NCBI GenBank assembly: GCA_045636945.1 | Contig: JAZTYO010000035.1 | Span: 20,573-84,572 of the forward strand | DNA from: UMGS172 sp045636945 | GTDB taxonomy: Bacteria; Bacillota; Clostridia; Oscillospirales; Acutalibacteraceae | Length of the DNA: 64,000 bases | Reading direction: 5' to 3' | Shown here: piece by piece, positions 15,647 to 23,773 of the stretch | Position numbering within the stretch: the stretch's first letter is position 1 | Layout of the letters: each line of letters begins with the position of its first letter | Notes under the pieces: generated by a model | What the model was told of the DNA's origin: nothing | Database searches by the model: none | Seen by the model: the letters and a program-made list of their open reading frames with translations, nothing else | Translations under genes and position numbers: made by a program

Positions 15647-16798
15647 ATGTAGGTTTTTATCTCTTAATCGTATTGAACCTGAGTCACGGTGGATGTGAAC
15701 ACTCATTACAACGGCAAGACCTAAATAGGTACACAAAAGAGTTGTACCGCCTGCCGAGAAGAAGGGTAACGCAACACCGATAACAGGCAACAGCCATAGA
15801 CACATACCTATGTTGATTATGGTCTGAGCCACAATCATTGCAAAAACACCCGTGCAAATTACCAAGCCTAATTTAGTACGTGAACGGAAGCCGATACGCA
15901 AAATTCTGATGCTTATTGCAGAAATCAGGACAAGCACAAGCAGGCAACCTACAAGACCCAACTCTTCACCGATAGCGGTATAAATAAAGTCGTTATAAGC
16001 ATAGGGGATACCACCGCTTTGGGTTAGTGTGCCGTTGAAAAGGCCTTGCCCGAATACACCTCCGTTGGCCATACCTATTCGACCGCGGTATTGCTGATAA
16101 AGGGTATTGAGATAGTCACTTTCCGCACCGAAGAACAAGGCATTTATACGTGCCTGCTGATCTTCGTTCATTACATAGAGATAAACAAACGGCAACGCCA
16201 CGGCAACAAGCGTTATGGCAATAATGAAATAACGTGCCTTAACACCTGCCGCAAACATCATTGCAACAAACATTATTGCGAATATGAGGGCTGTACCGTC
16301 GTCACCCTGAATATGGATAAGCACAACGGGTATACCGCCGTGGATACACAAAAGTATAACGTGTAAGAACTTCTTTACACGGTCGCCTAAAACGTGACAG
16401 TGATATGCAAAGGTCAAGATAAAACAAATTTTCAAAAGCTCGGAAGGCTGGAAAGAAATGTTACCGGGGAGCATAAGCCAGGCCTTGTCATCGGTAGCAC
16501 CCGGTGCAAAACCGATAAAGAACGTAAGTCCGACAGGAACTAAGCCCACCAAAGCTATCAGAAACCAAAAACGGGAGAAGTTCTTATAGTCGAAGTTGCT
16601 GATAACAATTATTGTACCGAAACCCAAGACCATAGCGCCCAACTGTGTAAAGAAGTTGCCAAAGTCTTGTCCGTAGTAATTATATGTTGTTGAAAGCACC
16701 ATAACACAGCCAAAAAGCGTTGTTACGAGCAATGTTATATACAAAAACTTATCACATTCACGGATGTAGTCCGCTATGCGACGGAAAATTATTCTCAT
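15635..16798 (-). CDS. rodA: SEDS-family peptidoglycan glycosyltransferase (RodA/FtsW/SpoVE)
   Basis: A polytopic lipid-II polymerase that works with a class B PBP. The 387 residues hold about ten membrane segments, the family motif FQPSELLKI (about 115), a long extracytoplasmic loop with RGRIGMANGGVFGQGLF, and the conserved ends AIGEELGLVG and ALPFFSAGGTT. The stretch GDDGTALIF also matches SEDS proteins. ATG 16798 follows a GGAAAGGAAAAG site; an upstream start is less likely. RodA is favoured because MreC/MreD/PBP2 are in the same window and no ftsZ or mur genes are near; SpoVE cannot be excluded because gpr and spoIIP are next door. Confidence 0.85.
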   Translation of the reverse strand: MRIIFRRIADYIRECDKFLYITLLVTTLFGCVMVLSTTYNYYGQDFGNFFTQLGAMVLGFGTIIVISNFDYKNFSRFWFLIALVGLVPVGLTFFIGFAPGATDDKAWLMLPGNISFQPSELLKICFILTFAYHCHVLGDRVKKFLHVILLCIHGGIPVVLIHIQGDDGTALIFAIMFVAMMFAAGVKARYFIIAITLVAVALPFVYLYVMNEDQQARINALFFGAESDYLNTLYQQYRGRIGMANGGVFGQGLFNGTLTQSGGIPYAYNDFIYTAIGEELGLVGCLLVLVLISAISIRILRIGFRSRTKLGLVICTGVFAMIVAQTIINIGMCLWLLPVIGVALPFFSAGGTTLLCTYLGLAVVMSVHIHRDSGSIRLRDKNLHSIE

Positions 16799-16949
16799 AC
16801 TTTTCCTTTCCGATACCAAAGTATCAAAATCACATTTTAATCATTATACCCTAAATATAAAAATAGTTCAAGTAAAGACTTTAAATTTCCTGAAATATGT
16901 GTTATACTGTGTTAAAACTGTTGTATAACATCGTTTTCGGGAGGTTCTG

Positions 16950-17372
16950 ATGGGTAAAACACAGACGGTGACACGTTCAAGATTTGAAACCGAAGAATTT
17001 GCCGCCGAATTTGCAAAAACGGTTAAGGCAGGTACTGTTATTGCCTTCGAGGGCGATTTGGGAGCAGGTAAGACCTGCTTTACTTCGGGCTTTGCCAAGG
17101 GTATAGGCTATGACGGTGAGGTCAATTCGCCCACCTTTGCACTTGTGAACGAGTATCTTGGCGGAAGGCTTGATATTTACCATTTTGATATGTACCGTGT
17201 TGAAGGTTGGGACGACCTTTATACTACTGGGTACTTCGAGTATCTCGAAATGGGCGGAGTGCTGATGGTTGAGTGGAGTGAGAACATTACTTCCGCATTG
17301 CCTGAGGAGACTATTAAGGTTACTATCGAAACGCTTTCCGAAAACGAACGAAGAATAACAATCGAGGATTAG
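16950..17372 (+). CDS. tsaE: tRNA threonylcarbamoyladenosine biosynthesis ATPase TsaE
   Basis: TsaE is the ATPase of the TsaB-TsaD-TsaE complex that makes the t6A37 modification in ANN-decoding tRNAs. The 140-residue product shows the Walker A motif EGDLGAGKTCF (about 32-42), the family stretch VNSPTFALVNEY, the HFDMYRV motif and VEWSENI near the end. ATG 16950 follows a CGGGAGG site. It sits one base before tsaB, the usual tsaE-tsaB order. tsaD is not in this window. Confidence 0.96.
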   Translation: MGKTQTVTRSRFETEEFAAEFAKTVKAGTVIAFEGDLGAGKTCFTSGFAKGIGYDGEVNSPTFALVNEYLGGRLDIYHFDMYRVEGWDDLYTTGYFEYLEMGGVLMVEWSENITSALPEETIKVTIETLSENERRITIED

Positions 17373-17373
17373 T

Positions 17374-18108
17374 ATGAGGATTTTGGGAATTGAGTGTACT
17401 GCCACACCCGTATCGTGTGCAGTTTTAGAGGACGGAAAACTCAAAGGTGAGTTTTTCTTGAACCTTAAAACAACCCATTCACAGACACTTTTGCCGATGG
17501 TTGAATCGGTGTTGAAGCTGTCGGGCTTGGAGTTAAAGGATATCGATGTTGTTGCCGCAACGGCAGGTCCGGGATCATTTACGGGTGTCAGAATCGGTAT
17601 CAGTGCCGTAAAGGGACTTTGCTTTGCCGATGAAAAGCCTTGTATACCGGTATCTGTGCTTGAATCAATGGCTTATAACCTTATCGGGCAGAATTGCATT
17701 GTCTGTGCATGTATGGACGCGAGATGCAATCAGGTTTATAACGCTTTGTTTGAAGTAAAAGACGGTGTGATTATAAGGCTTTGCGACGACCGTGCTTTAA
17801 TGATTGACGAGTGCCTTAACGATCTTGCCGAAATTTATAATAAATCACCCGAAACACCGATTTTTGCGGTAGGTGACGGTGCTGAGTTGTTTGTGAGAAC
17901 AACCGAAGGCAAGGGTGTTCCTATAAAATTGCCACCCGAACATATGAAGTTGCAGAGAGCATCAAGCGTATGCTTTGTGGCCGAAAAAAAGGCTTTGGTG
18001 GGCGATAAGGTTGACCCCGATACGCTTTTACCCGTATATTTGCGTTTGCCTCAGGCAGAACGTGAACTAAAGAAAAAACAGGAAGCAAATCTGAAAGGAA
18101 GTATATAA
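17374..18108 (+). CDS. tsaB: tRNA threonylcarbamoyladenosine biosynthesis protein TsaB
   Basis: TsaB is the non-catalytic partner that binds TsaD in t6A synthesis, with an ASKHA fold. The 244 residues begin MRILGIECTATPVSCAVLE and contain the signature AATAGPGSFTGVRIGIS (about 67-83). The C-terminal tail is rich in Lys and Gln, and no acetyltransferase (RimI) domain is fused, although tsaB-rimI is common elsewhere. It lies directly after tsaE and one base before rpiB, so the three genes form an operon. Confidence 0.95.
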   Translation: MRILGIECTATPVSCAVLEDGKLKGEFFLNLKTTHSQTLLPMVESVLKLSGLELKDIDVVAATAGPGSFTGVRIGISAVKGLCFADEKPCIPVSVLESMAYNLIGQNCIVCACMDARCNQVYNALFEVKDGVIIRLCDDRALMIDECLNDLAEIYNKSPETPIFAVGDGAELFVRTTEGKGVPIKLPPEHMKLQRASSVCFVAEKKALVGDKVDPDTLLPVYLRLPQAERELKKKQEANLKGSI

Positions 18109-18109
18109 A

Positions 18110-18568
18110 ATGAGCTTTAAAAACAGAGATGTTTTGGCAATCGGTTGTGACCACGGCGGTTTTGAACTTAAAAACGCCATTATCGACCACCTCAAGGGTA
18201 GAGGCATTGATGTCAAGGATTTTGGTACCTTTGACGGTGCTTCGGTAGATTATCCCGAAATCGCACTCAAGGTTTGCGGTTCAGTTATCTCAGGTGAGAC
18301 AAAAAGAGGAATCCTTGTTTGCGGAACGGGAATCGGTATGTCTATGGCTGCTAATAAGGTCAAGGGAATTAGAGCTGCAGTTTGCACCGAGCATTTTTCG
18401 GCAAAATACACCCGTTTGCACAATGATGCCAACATTATGTGCCTTGGCGGACGTGTAATCGGTCCTGGTGTTGCTTGCGAATTGGCCGACCTTTTTGTTG
18501 ACACCGAGTTTGAGGGCGGACGCCATCAGCGCCGTGTTGATATGGTTATGGCCATTGAGGAAAAATGA
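18110..18568 (+). CDS. rpiB: Ribose-5-phosphate isomerase B
   Basis: Interconverts ribulose 5-phosphate and ribose 5-phosphate in the pentose phosphate pathway, giving the ribose used for PRPP and nucleotides. The 152-residue product has the LacAB/RpiB signatures: IGCDHGGFELK at the N-terminus, the catalytic cysteine loop GILVCGTGIGMSMAANKV (about 64-81), and ALCTEHFSAKYTR-like AAVCTEHFSAKYTR with the conserved His and Arg. The start follows AAAGGAAG. It ends the tsaE-tsaB-rpiB operon. Confidence 0.96.
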   Translation: MSFKNRDVLAIGCDHGGFELKNAIIDHLKGRGIDVKDFGTFDGASVDYPEIALKVCGSVISGETKRGILVCGTGIGMSMAANKVKGIRAAVCTEHFSAKYTRLHNDANIMCLGGRVIGPGVACELADLFVDTEFEGGRHQRRVDMVMAIEEK

Positions 18569-18585
18569 TAATTTAATGTATAATG

Positions 18586-18616
18586 AAAAACCGCACCTTT
18601 TGGGTGCGGTTTTTGT
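18586..18616. terminator. Terminator shared by rpiB and the DnaI-like gene
   Basis: AAAAACCGCACC (18586-18597) and GGTGCGGTTTTT (18603-18614) form a perfect stem with T-runs on both strands between two convergent genes. Confidence 0.92.
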
Positions 18617-18630
18617 TATGTGCGTTGTGT

Positions 18631-19593
18631 TTATTTCTTTCTTGCCTTAATAAGACGGATGTCATTCCCAAAACAAGGGCAGATTGTGTAACTGCCGATA
18701 ATTCTGGATGCGACGCGTTCCGAATAGGTATCGTTAATCTGACGGATGTCAAGATTTGTGCTGATAATGGTGGAAAGGCCCTTCATAAGTCTTGTGTTAA
18801 TGATATTGTACACGGTAGAAGAACTCAACTGTGTTGAAAACTCGGTGCCAAGGTCGTCTAAAATAAGCAGGTCACAAGAGTTGAGGCTGTCAATCTTTTC
18901 GGTCGAGCCTGAACGGTCAAAGGCCTCACGGTTGACCTCGTTTATGAGATTCTGCGCCGAGCCGTAGATGACACGGCAACCCTTTTTCAACACAACGTTG
19001 GCAATAGCAAGCGAAAGGTGTGTCTTGCCGAGGCCACTGCTACCTGTGAACAAAAGGTTTTTGCCCTCGGGGAAGTTTTCGGCAAACTCACGGCAGGTTT
19101 TAAGCACTGCAGTCATTTGCTTCCTCGGAGAAACACCTTTTTCGTTCTTTTCTTCGCTGTAAAAACCAAGGTCAAAATTTTCAAAGGTCGAAGAATCAAG
19201 CGGCATATCACCGATAAGAGAGGTATAGCTCAAATCGGCGGCAATAGACTTTACACAGTCACAGATAGCACCGTTTACATATCCCGTGTCGCCGCATTTT
19301 GAACAGCAGTATTCGGGACATTCAGGCATCTTTGCAAGCTTTAAAATCTTGTTCTTTTGAGTCTGGAGTTCAAAAACCTCAGTATGTAACTTTTCGGCCT
19401 GAGCAGTATTACCCGAGAACATTAAAAGTGCTATTTTGGAGGATTTCATCTGCATTTTTGTATCAATGTCAGTCAATTCGGGGTGAGCTGCATAAACGTC
19501 GGCTTTGAGGCTTTCAAAGGCTTTTTGTGCCTTTTTGTGTTTGTCCAAAACCTGCTTTAAGGCTTCGCGCAAGACTTCGTTTGAAAAAGCCAT
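18631..19593 (-). CDS. DnaC/DnaI-type replicative helicase loader
   Basis: An AAA+ ATPase that loads the replicative helicase DnaB/DnaC. The 320 residues hold an N-terminal helical part, a zinc-binding cluster (CPEYCCSKCGDTGYVNG and ICDC, about 105-130) as in Bacillus DnaI, Walker A in FTGSSGLGKTHLSLAIA (about 180-196), Walker B LLILDDLGTE and an arginine-finger-like SERVASR near the end. Its start directly abuts the stop of the DnaD-like gene. The pair replaces the DnaB/DnaD/DnaI set of Bacillus. It could in principle be from a mobile element, but no phage genes are near. Confidence 0.92.
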   Translation of the reverse strand: MAFSNEVLREALKQVLDKHKKAQKAFESLKADVYAAHPELTDIDTKMQMKSSKIALLMFSGNTAQAEKLHTEVFELQTQKNKILKLAKMPECPEYCCSKCGDTGYVNGAICDCVKSIAADLSYTSLIGDMPLDSSTFENFDLGFYSEEKNEKGVSPRKQMTAVLKTCREFAENFPEGKNLLFTGSSGLGKTHLSLAIANVVLKKGCRVIYGSAQNLINEVNREAFDRSGSTEKIDSLNSCDLLILDDLGTEFSTQLSSSTVYNIINTRLMKGLSTIISTNLDIRQINDTYSERVASRIIGSYTICPCFGNDIRLIKARKK

Positions 19594-20526
19594 TTAATAG
19601 TCCTCCTCGTTTTGTGATACAAGACTGTCAATAAAATCGGAATAATCATTTTTATTGTCACCCTTGGTATTGGCAGGTTTTTTGGTGTTCAAAGTAGCAA
19701 TATCCTCAACCGTTTTAACTCCTGCCTTGTGCCATTCGCAAATTACCTTTTTTATGTAAGGTATTGAAAATTTGGACGTGGTGTTGATACAAACCTCATA
19801 AGCCTCGCGGATTATATCATGACCGTAGTTCCACTCATTGATCCAGGTATCGGCCATTTCAAGCTCGGCCTTGGTGGGGGAGCGATGGTCAATACCCATT
19901 GCCGTTTCAACAAGATGCCATGCCGACTTTCTGCGACGCATAAGAATTAATCTTTGCTCAGCAGATTCTATATCGGAAACGCCGTCATTTGCCCACTCAA
20001 CTGCTAAACGTTCTATATAGTTGATGGTAAGGCGGTTTTCATTTTTTGCATGATTGACTATCATCATAATCAGCGAAACACTGAAGCCTAAATCGTCATA
20101 TATCCATACAAGTGTTGACTTGGCATTTTCACTAAGGAATTTCCCGAATGCCATTTCAGTTTCTCGGAGTATAAACGCAATATCGGGGTTTTCATTACCT
20201 CTTTTGGTGACCTCGTCACGATTGGGCTTTATATCAGCACGCTTTATAAATTTCTTTTTCTCAAGCTCCGCAACAGGCTTTACCTCAACGGTACTGCAAA
20301 GCACACCGCGTTCGCACCAATGGTCAAGTGCATCACGAACGGTGTATTCGTTAAGCTTTAAACCGTCACAAACGGCGGTAATATCAAATTGCTTGTCAAG
20401 ATTTTTAAGGCACCACAACAGCACCTTCAACTGTTCTGCAGAGGCAAGACGTAGATGCTTGTCCGCAACCGACTGTGGCACGGCAAACATACTCGTCATT
20501 TCTGCAGGATTCAAATAATATCCCAT
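19594..20526 (-). CDS. DnaD-domain primosome protein
   Basis: A replication-initiation protein of the DnaD/DnaB type. The N-terminal about 100 residues form a winged-helix-like region (LRLASAEQLKVLLWCLKN, then a variable part) and the C-terminal half holds the DnaD DDBH2 domain (LVWIYDDLGFSVSLIMMIV and later ...YGHDIIREAYEVCINTTSKF). The end SDFIDSLVSQNEEDY is acidic. It precedes the DnaI-like ATPase with no spacer. The same gene pair is common in clostridial chromosomes, so it is probably the housekeeping primosome. Confidence 0.9.
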   Translation of the reverse strand: MGYYLNPAEMTSMFAVPQSVADKHLRLASAEQLKVLLWCLKNLDKQFDITAVCDGLKLNEYTVRDALDHWCERGVLCSTVEVKPVAELEKKKFIKRADIKPNRDEVTKRGNENPDIAFILRETEMAFGKFLSENAKSTLVWIYDDLGFSVSLIMMIVNHAKNENRLTINYIERLAVEWANDGVSDIESAEQRLILMRRRKSAWHLVETAMGIDHRSPTKAELEMADTWINEWNYGHDIIREAYEVCINTTSKFSIPYIKKVICEWHKAGVKTVEDIATLNTKKPANTKGDNKNDYSDFIDSLVSQNEEDY

Positions 20527-20603
20527 ATTTCCCTCGAAAATTATAATATTTTATCGTCTGTGTTATGTGCTCTGAAATCTTTTATAAAGATAGAAGGATT
20601 CAC

Positions 20604-21165
20604 CTAGCTTGAAAACACCCAATTACCTTTTCGATACTCAAAAACCGCAATCATACAGTTTGGCGTAAGCGATGCTTTTATGCTTTTTTCGCCCATAATG
20701 GAATAAAGAGCTGCCATAATAAAACCGCCGTGGGCAAACGCAATAACGTTTTTGTCCTCATTGGTTTCAAACTGTTTAAAAATTCTTTAATTCTTTTTTC
20801 AACCATTGTGATGTTCTCACCGCCAAAATGGGTGAAGTCGTGGGATTTGATTTGTTGACACAGATCTTCGCCCAAAATAGATGGTTGAACATTATCGATA
20901 GGTGTGCCGGTAAAAGAGCCTATATAGAATTCACGCAATTAAGGCGTTTTTGTGGCGGTATAGTTGGGGAGGGCAAGCTGTGAGGTCTCAAAGGCTCTTG
21001 TAAGGTCGGAGGAATATACCTCGTCAAATTTAATATTGGCCAAAAAGGTCTTATAGCCACTGCCTGAGCACGACCTTTATCGGTAAGCTGTGCATCGGAA
21101 TGATCCGTATATATATGATTTAAATTGGTTTCGCTTTCTCCGTGCCTTACAATAAATAACCTCAA
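20604..21165 (-). pseudogene. Broken histidine phosphatase (phosphoglycerate mutase-like)
   Basis: The pieces in three frames make one histidine phosphatase of about 185 residues. Piece 1 has the catalytic RHGESETN at the N-terminus and LTDKGRAQA; a frameshift near 21045-21065 moves to KTFLANIKFDEVYSSDL; a TAA at 20941-20939 interrupts before LREFYIGSFTG; a second frameshift in an A/T run near 20772-20790 leads to NVIAFAHGGFIMAALY with the second catalytic histidine. A TTG start at 21165 has a GAAGGG site. Three lesions argue for real decay, although two lie at homopolymers, so sequencing error must be kept in mind. Confidence 0.85.
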
Positions 21166-21268
21166 CAAAACCCTTCTTTTGCCCAAACGCGTAATATATG
21201 AACATTATACCACCCTGAGATTGAAATGTAAATACAATTATTTTCAAAATATTTTTTAAAAATAATTA

Positions 21269-21308
21269 ATGAGAAAATGAGAGAAAAAATGAGGAAATGA
21301 GAGAAATC
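21269..21308 (+). repeat. Two 20-bp purine-rich tandem units upstream of rplM
   Basis: The units at 21269-21288 and 21289-21308 both contain ATGAG at positions 1 and 9 and agree at about 17 of 20 bases. They lie in a 230-base AT-rich gap, 43 bases before the rplM -35 box. Confidence 0.6.
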
Positions 21309-21350
21309 AAGAGCGTTGCAAATTTATTTTGAATTTTTGAAAATTTAGTG

Positions 21351-21379
21351 TTGACAAGTCGTTTTGGCTGTGGTATTAT
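21351..21379 (+). promoter_or_regulatory. Promoter of rplM-rpsI
   Basis: TTGACA (21351-21356) and TATTAT (21374-21379), 17-base spacer. The expected leader is only about 35 bases and no L13-leader fold was obvious in it. Confidence 0.88.
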
Positions 21380-21420
21380 ATCAAAGCTGAAAAAAGAAAA
21401 TTTATTCGGAGGTTAATGTT

Positions 21421-21849
21421 ATGAATACTTTTATGGCAAAACCCGCTGAAGTTACCCGTAAGTGGTATATCATCGACGCTGCAGGCAAGCCCCTTGGACG
21501 TGTTGCTGCAAAGGCTGCTGATATTCTTCGCGGTAAAGTAAAGCCTACTTTCACTCCTCATGTTGACTGTGGCGATCACGTAATCATCATCAACTGCGAA
21601 AAGGCAGTTCTCACCGGTAAGAAGTTGGAGAAGAAGTTCTACTATCGTCACACCGGTTACGTTGGCGGCCTCAAGGCTGTTCAGTATGCTACTCTTATGG
21701 CAGAGAGACCTGAGTTTGCAATGGAACTCGCTGTTAAGGGCATGGTTCCCGATACCACTATCGGCAGACAGGCTCTTACCAGACTTCGCGTCTACAAGGG
21801 TGCTGAGCACGTACACGCAGCTCAAAAGCCCGAAGAGATTGCGTTTTAA
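21421..21849 (+). CDS. rplM: 50S ribosomal protein L13
   Basis: Large-subunit protein needed early in 50S assembly. The 142 residues match the family: MAKPAEVTRKWYIIDAAGKP, then LGRVAAKAADILRGK, and the C-terminal PHVDCGDHVIIINCEKAVLTG and GRQALTRLRVYKG. The start follows CGGAGG. It is the first gene of the universal rplM-rpsI pair, 20 bases before rpsI. The first codons give MNTFMAKP; a start at the second Met (MAKP) is possible, but the ribosome site fits the first. Confidence 0.97.
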   Translation: MNTFMAKPAEVTRKWYIIDAAGKPLGRVAAKAADILRGKVKPTFTPHVDCGDHVIIINCEKAVLTGKKLEKKFYYRHTGYVGGLKAVQYATLMAERPEFAMELAVKGMVPDTTIGRQALTRLRVYKGAEHVHAAQKPEEIAF

Positions 21850-21869
21850 TTTGAAGGGAGGACATACTG

Positions 21870-22268
21870 ATGTTTGAAGGAAAGCCTTATTTCTATGGAA
21901 CCGGCAGAAGAAAGAGTTCTGTCGCACGTGTACGCGTTTATAATGGTACCGGTAAAATCACCATTAACGACCGTGATATCGAAGAGTATTTCGGTCTTGA
22001 AACCTTGAAGCTCATTGTTCGTCAGCCTTTGGCACTCACCGGCAACCTTGACAAGTTCGATATCGTTTGCCGTGTAGCAGGCGGCGGTGTAACCGGTCAG
22101 GCTGGTGCTATTCGTCACGGTCTTTCCCGTGCACTCCTCCAGTTTGATGAGGAGCTCCGTCCCGAGCTTAAGAAGGCAGGCTTCTTGACTCGCGATCCTA
22201 GAATGAAAGAGCGTAAGAAGTACGGTCTCAAAGGCGCACGTCGTGCACCCCAGTTCTCCAAGAGATAA
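21870..22268 (+). CDS. rpsI: 30S ribosomal protein S9
   Basis: Small-subunit protein whose C-terminal tail reaches the P-site tRNA. The 132 residues show GTGRRKSSVARVRVYNGTGKI, the middle GGVTGQAGAIRHGLSRALL and the basic end KKYGLKGARRAPQFSKR with the terminal Lys-Arg typical of S9. GGGAGG precedes the start. It ends the operon at a strong terminator. Confidence 0.97.
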   Translation: MFEGKPYFYGTGRRKSSVARVRVYNGTGKITINDRDIEEYFGLETLKLIVRQPLALTGNLDKFDIVCRVAGGGVTGQAGAIRHGLSRALLQFDEELRPELKKAGFLTRDPRMKERKKYGLKGARRAPQFSKR

Positions 22269-22290
22269 TTACGATTATTTCAAAATTTAC

Positions 22291-22320
22291 AGACTCTGCG
22301 TTTTCGCAGAGTCTGTTTTT
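22291..22320 (+). terminator. Terminator of rplM-rpsI
   Basis: AGACTCTGCG (22291-22300) and CGCAGAGTCT (22305-22314) with a TTTT loop, followed by GTTTTT. Confidence 0.93.
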
Positions 22321-22340
22321 ATATGCACAAGTGAATTGTA

Positions 22341-22362
22341 GGGGCGATTCACGAATCGCCCC
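22341..22362. repeat. REP-like palindrome, copy 1
   Basis: GGGGCGATTC-AC-GAATCGCCCC, a perfect 10-2-10 palindrome preceded by GTA. Related elements with a GTAGGGGCG head are at 26372-26418 and 46512-46534. Confidence 0.8.
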
Positions 22363-22376
22363 CAGACAATAAACAA

Positions 22377-23027
22377 TCATTTATTAATATTAATAACAAA
22401 TCTATACATCATAACGAGGCCGATGCTTAACAATGCGCCGCCGATTATATCGGTCAACCAATGCACACCTGAAATAACTCGGCCGATTACCACAAATCCC
22501 GTGAACGCCATTATGGAATATGAAACAATCTTCCGGAACGTTTGGTTATTTATGTGGCTGTTTAACTGAATTATTGCGGTTGGCATAACGCACATTACCA
22601 AAAGTGTTGTCGACGATGGGTAAGACACCTCCAAATACCCGTTGATTAGCGTCGGACGGTAGTTAATTACTACCGATTCAAAGATGACATAAACCGCCAT
22701 TGTGAGAATATAAAAGCCACCGAGAACGAGTATACTTTGGTCAACTTTCAGAATGCTTTTACGCCTTATCCACTGAACAAGTCCCAATACTGCAAAGCCT
22801 AAGCAAAATGCTATTGGTACTAATCCTGCCCAATCGGTAATATTGTAGACGGTAAGATGCACACCCGTCAGTTCGTGAAACCACTCGTTTATTGTTGCAA
22901 AACCGACCGATGAACCGTTTGGCCCGATGGCTTTGACGTCAATAAAACTAATCAAAACCGTCCATAAAACGAACGAAATAAGCGAGCTTATTGAAACTAA
23001 TAAACTTGTCTTTCTGTCTTTTTTCAT
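22377..23027 (-). CDS. PAP2-superfamily membrane phosphatase, variant active site
   Basis: A six-helix membrane protein of the PAP2 lipid phosphatase type, acting on lipid phosphates outside the membrane. In the 216 residues the arginine motif is reduced to NYRP, motif 2 reads SYPSSTTLL where the classic form is PSGH or PSSH, and motif 3 reads GRVISGVHWLTDIIGG with Arg, His and Asp kept. The general-acid His of motif 2 is thus Thr. This may be a subfamily with altered chemistry or a non-catalytic member. The start follows GGAAGG, which is the 3' arm of a leader hairpin. It lies 106 bases after the XRE regulator. Confidence 0.75.
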   Translation of the reverse strand: MKKDRKTSLLVSISSLISFVLWTVLISFIDVKAIGPNGSSVGFATINEWFHELTGVHLTVYNITDWAGLVPIAFCLGFAVLGLVQWIRRKSILKVDQSILVLGGFYILTMAVYVIFESVVINYRPTLINGYLEVSYPSSTTLLVMCVMPTAIIQLNSHINNQTFRKIVSYSIMAFTGFVVIGRVISGVHWLTDIIGGALLSIGLVMMYRFVININK

Positions 23028-23031
23028 AATT

Positions 23032-23088
23032 AAAACCTTCCTTTTGTGTATTAGGGATTACCCTAATAAAACAATAAGGGAAGGTTTT
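23032..23088 (-). promoter_or_regulatory. Nested leader hairpin covering the PAP2 ribosome-binding site
   Basis: In the PAP2 leader the outer arms AAAACCTTCC and GGAAGGTTTT pair, and inside them TATTAGGG-N4-CCCTAATA (23068-23049) forms a perfect 8-bp stem. The 3' outer arm contains the GGAAGG ribosome site, so the structure would hide it. Confidence 0.55.
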
Positions 23089-23107
23089 GTGATTTACAAG
23101 AAACCAA

Positions 23108-23136
23108 GTGTCACAAGCGTGACACCTTTCGTGTCA
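23108..23136 (-). promoter_or_regulatory. Three alternating arms TGACAC/GTGTCA/TGACAC after the XRE gene
   Basis: On the minus strand TGACAC (23136-23131, covering the XRE stop codon), GTGTCA (23125-23120) and TGACAC (23113-23108) follow each other. The middle arm can pair with either neighbour, giving two exclusive 6-bp hairpins. No T-run follows. Confidence 0.4.
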
Positions 23137-23739
23137 GCGTCGTTTTATCAGCATTAACGCTTTAATTATAAGGTATATAAAGCAAAATACCGCCGCATAG
23201 GGTTGAGAACTGATAATAAACAGAACGGTTCCAACTGCGTTCAGTATCAAAGATATTTTACTTTTGGCGCTTGTCCAGAAACCGTTCGTGCAGTTTTGCA
23301 GTGCAAGGGTCAGGATTCCGCAGACGATGACCGAAAATACAACGGCAAAATAGCCGAATTTTAAGTAGGGTGCGATTTCGGTTAATGATAACAGGGAAAC
23401 CTCGTCAATTACGCCGTTCACCTTTTGCCCAAAGATGGGCAGAAATAGGAATACAGCAACCGAAAGGTCAAGCAGACCGAAAATCAGATCTTTTAAATAG
23501 GTTTCTTTAAGCCTTGTGTCTTGCTCGGCAATGGTCAACAGTTCGTCACTCGACAAAAGCTCGTCAACCGTGACACCAAAAAAATTGCTGATTGATTTAA
23601 GTGAATCTATATTTGGATAACCTCTGCCTGATTCCCATTTCGAGATAGCGGTTCTTGATACAAACAACCGTTCAGCCAATTCTTCCTGTGTCAAACCCTT
23701 TTGCTGTCGGAGTTCCTGCAATTTTTCGTTAAATTCCAT
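23134..23739 (-). CDS. XRE-family regulator with a membrane domain
   Basis: The first 65 residues are a Cro/C1 helix-turn-helix: LRQQKGLTQEELAERLFVSR (8-27), then TAISKWESGRGYPNIDSLK. The remaining 135 residues contain about four membrane segments, so the protein is a membrane-tethered DNA-binding regulator of a kind common in Firmicutes. It has no recognisable sensor domain. The PAP2 gene follows on the same strand and is its likely partner or target. The start follows an AAGGAG-like site. Confidence 0.85.
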   Translation of the reverse strand: MEFNEKLQELRQQKGLTQEELAERLFVSRTAISKWESGRGYPNIDSLKSISNFFGVTVDELLSSDELLTIAEQDTRLKETYLKDLIFGLLDLSVAVFLFLPIFGQKVNGVIDEVSLLSLTEIAPYLKFGYFAVVFSVIVCGILTLALQNCTNGFWTSAKSKISLILNAVGTVLFIISSQPYAAVFCFIYLIIKALMLIKRR

Positions 23740-23773
23740 AATGTCACTCCTTAATTTGGGTGATTACAGTTAT

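Noticed and set aside
18631..20526. DnaD/DnaI pair as part of a prophage
   Set aside because: Flanked by housekeeping genes with no integrase, terminase or capsid genes; the pair is typical of clostridial chromosomes.
21380..21420. L13 leader autoregulatory RNA before rplM
   Set aside because: Only about 35 transcribed bases precede the start and no stable stem was found.
23049..23068. The TATTAGGG palindrome as a repressor operator only
   Set aside because: It is nested within a larger hairpin that includes the ribosome site, so an RNA role explains more; an operator role is not excluded.
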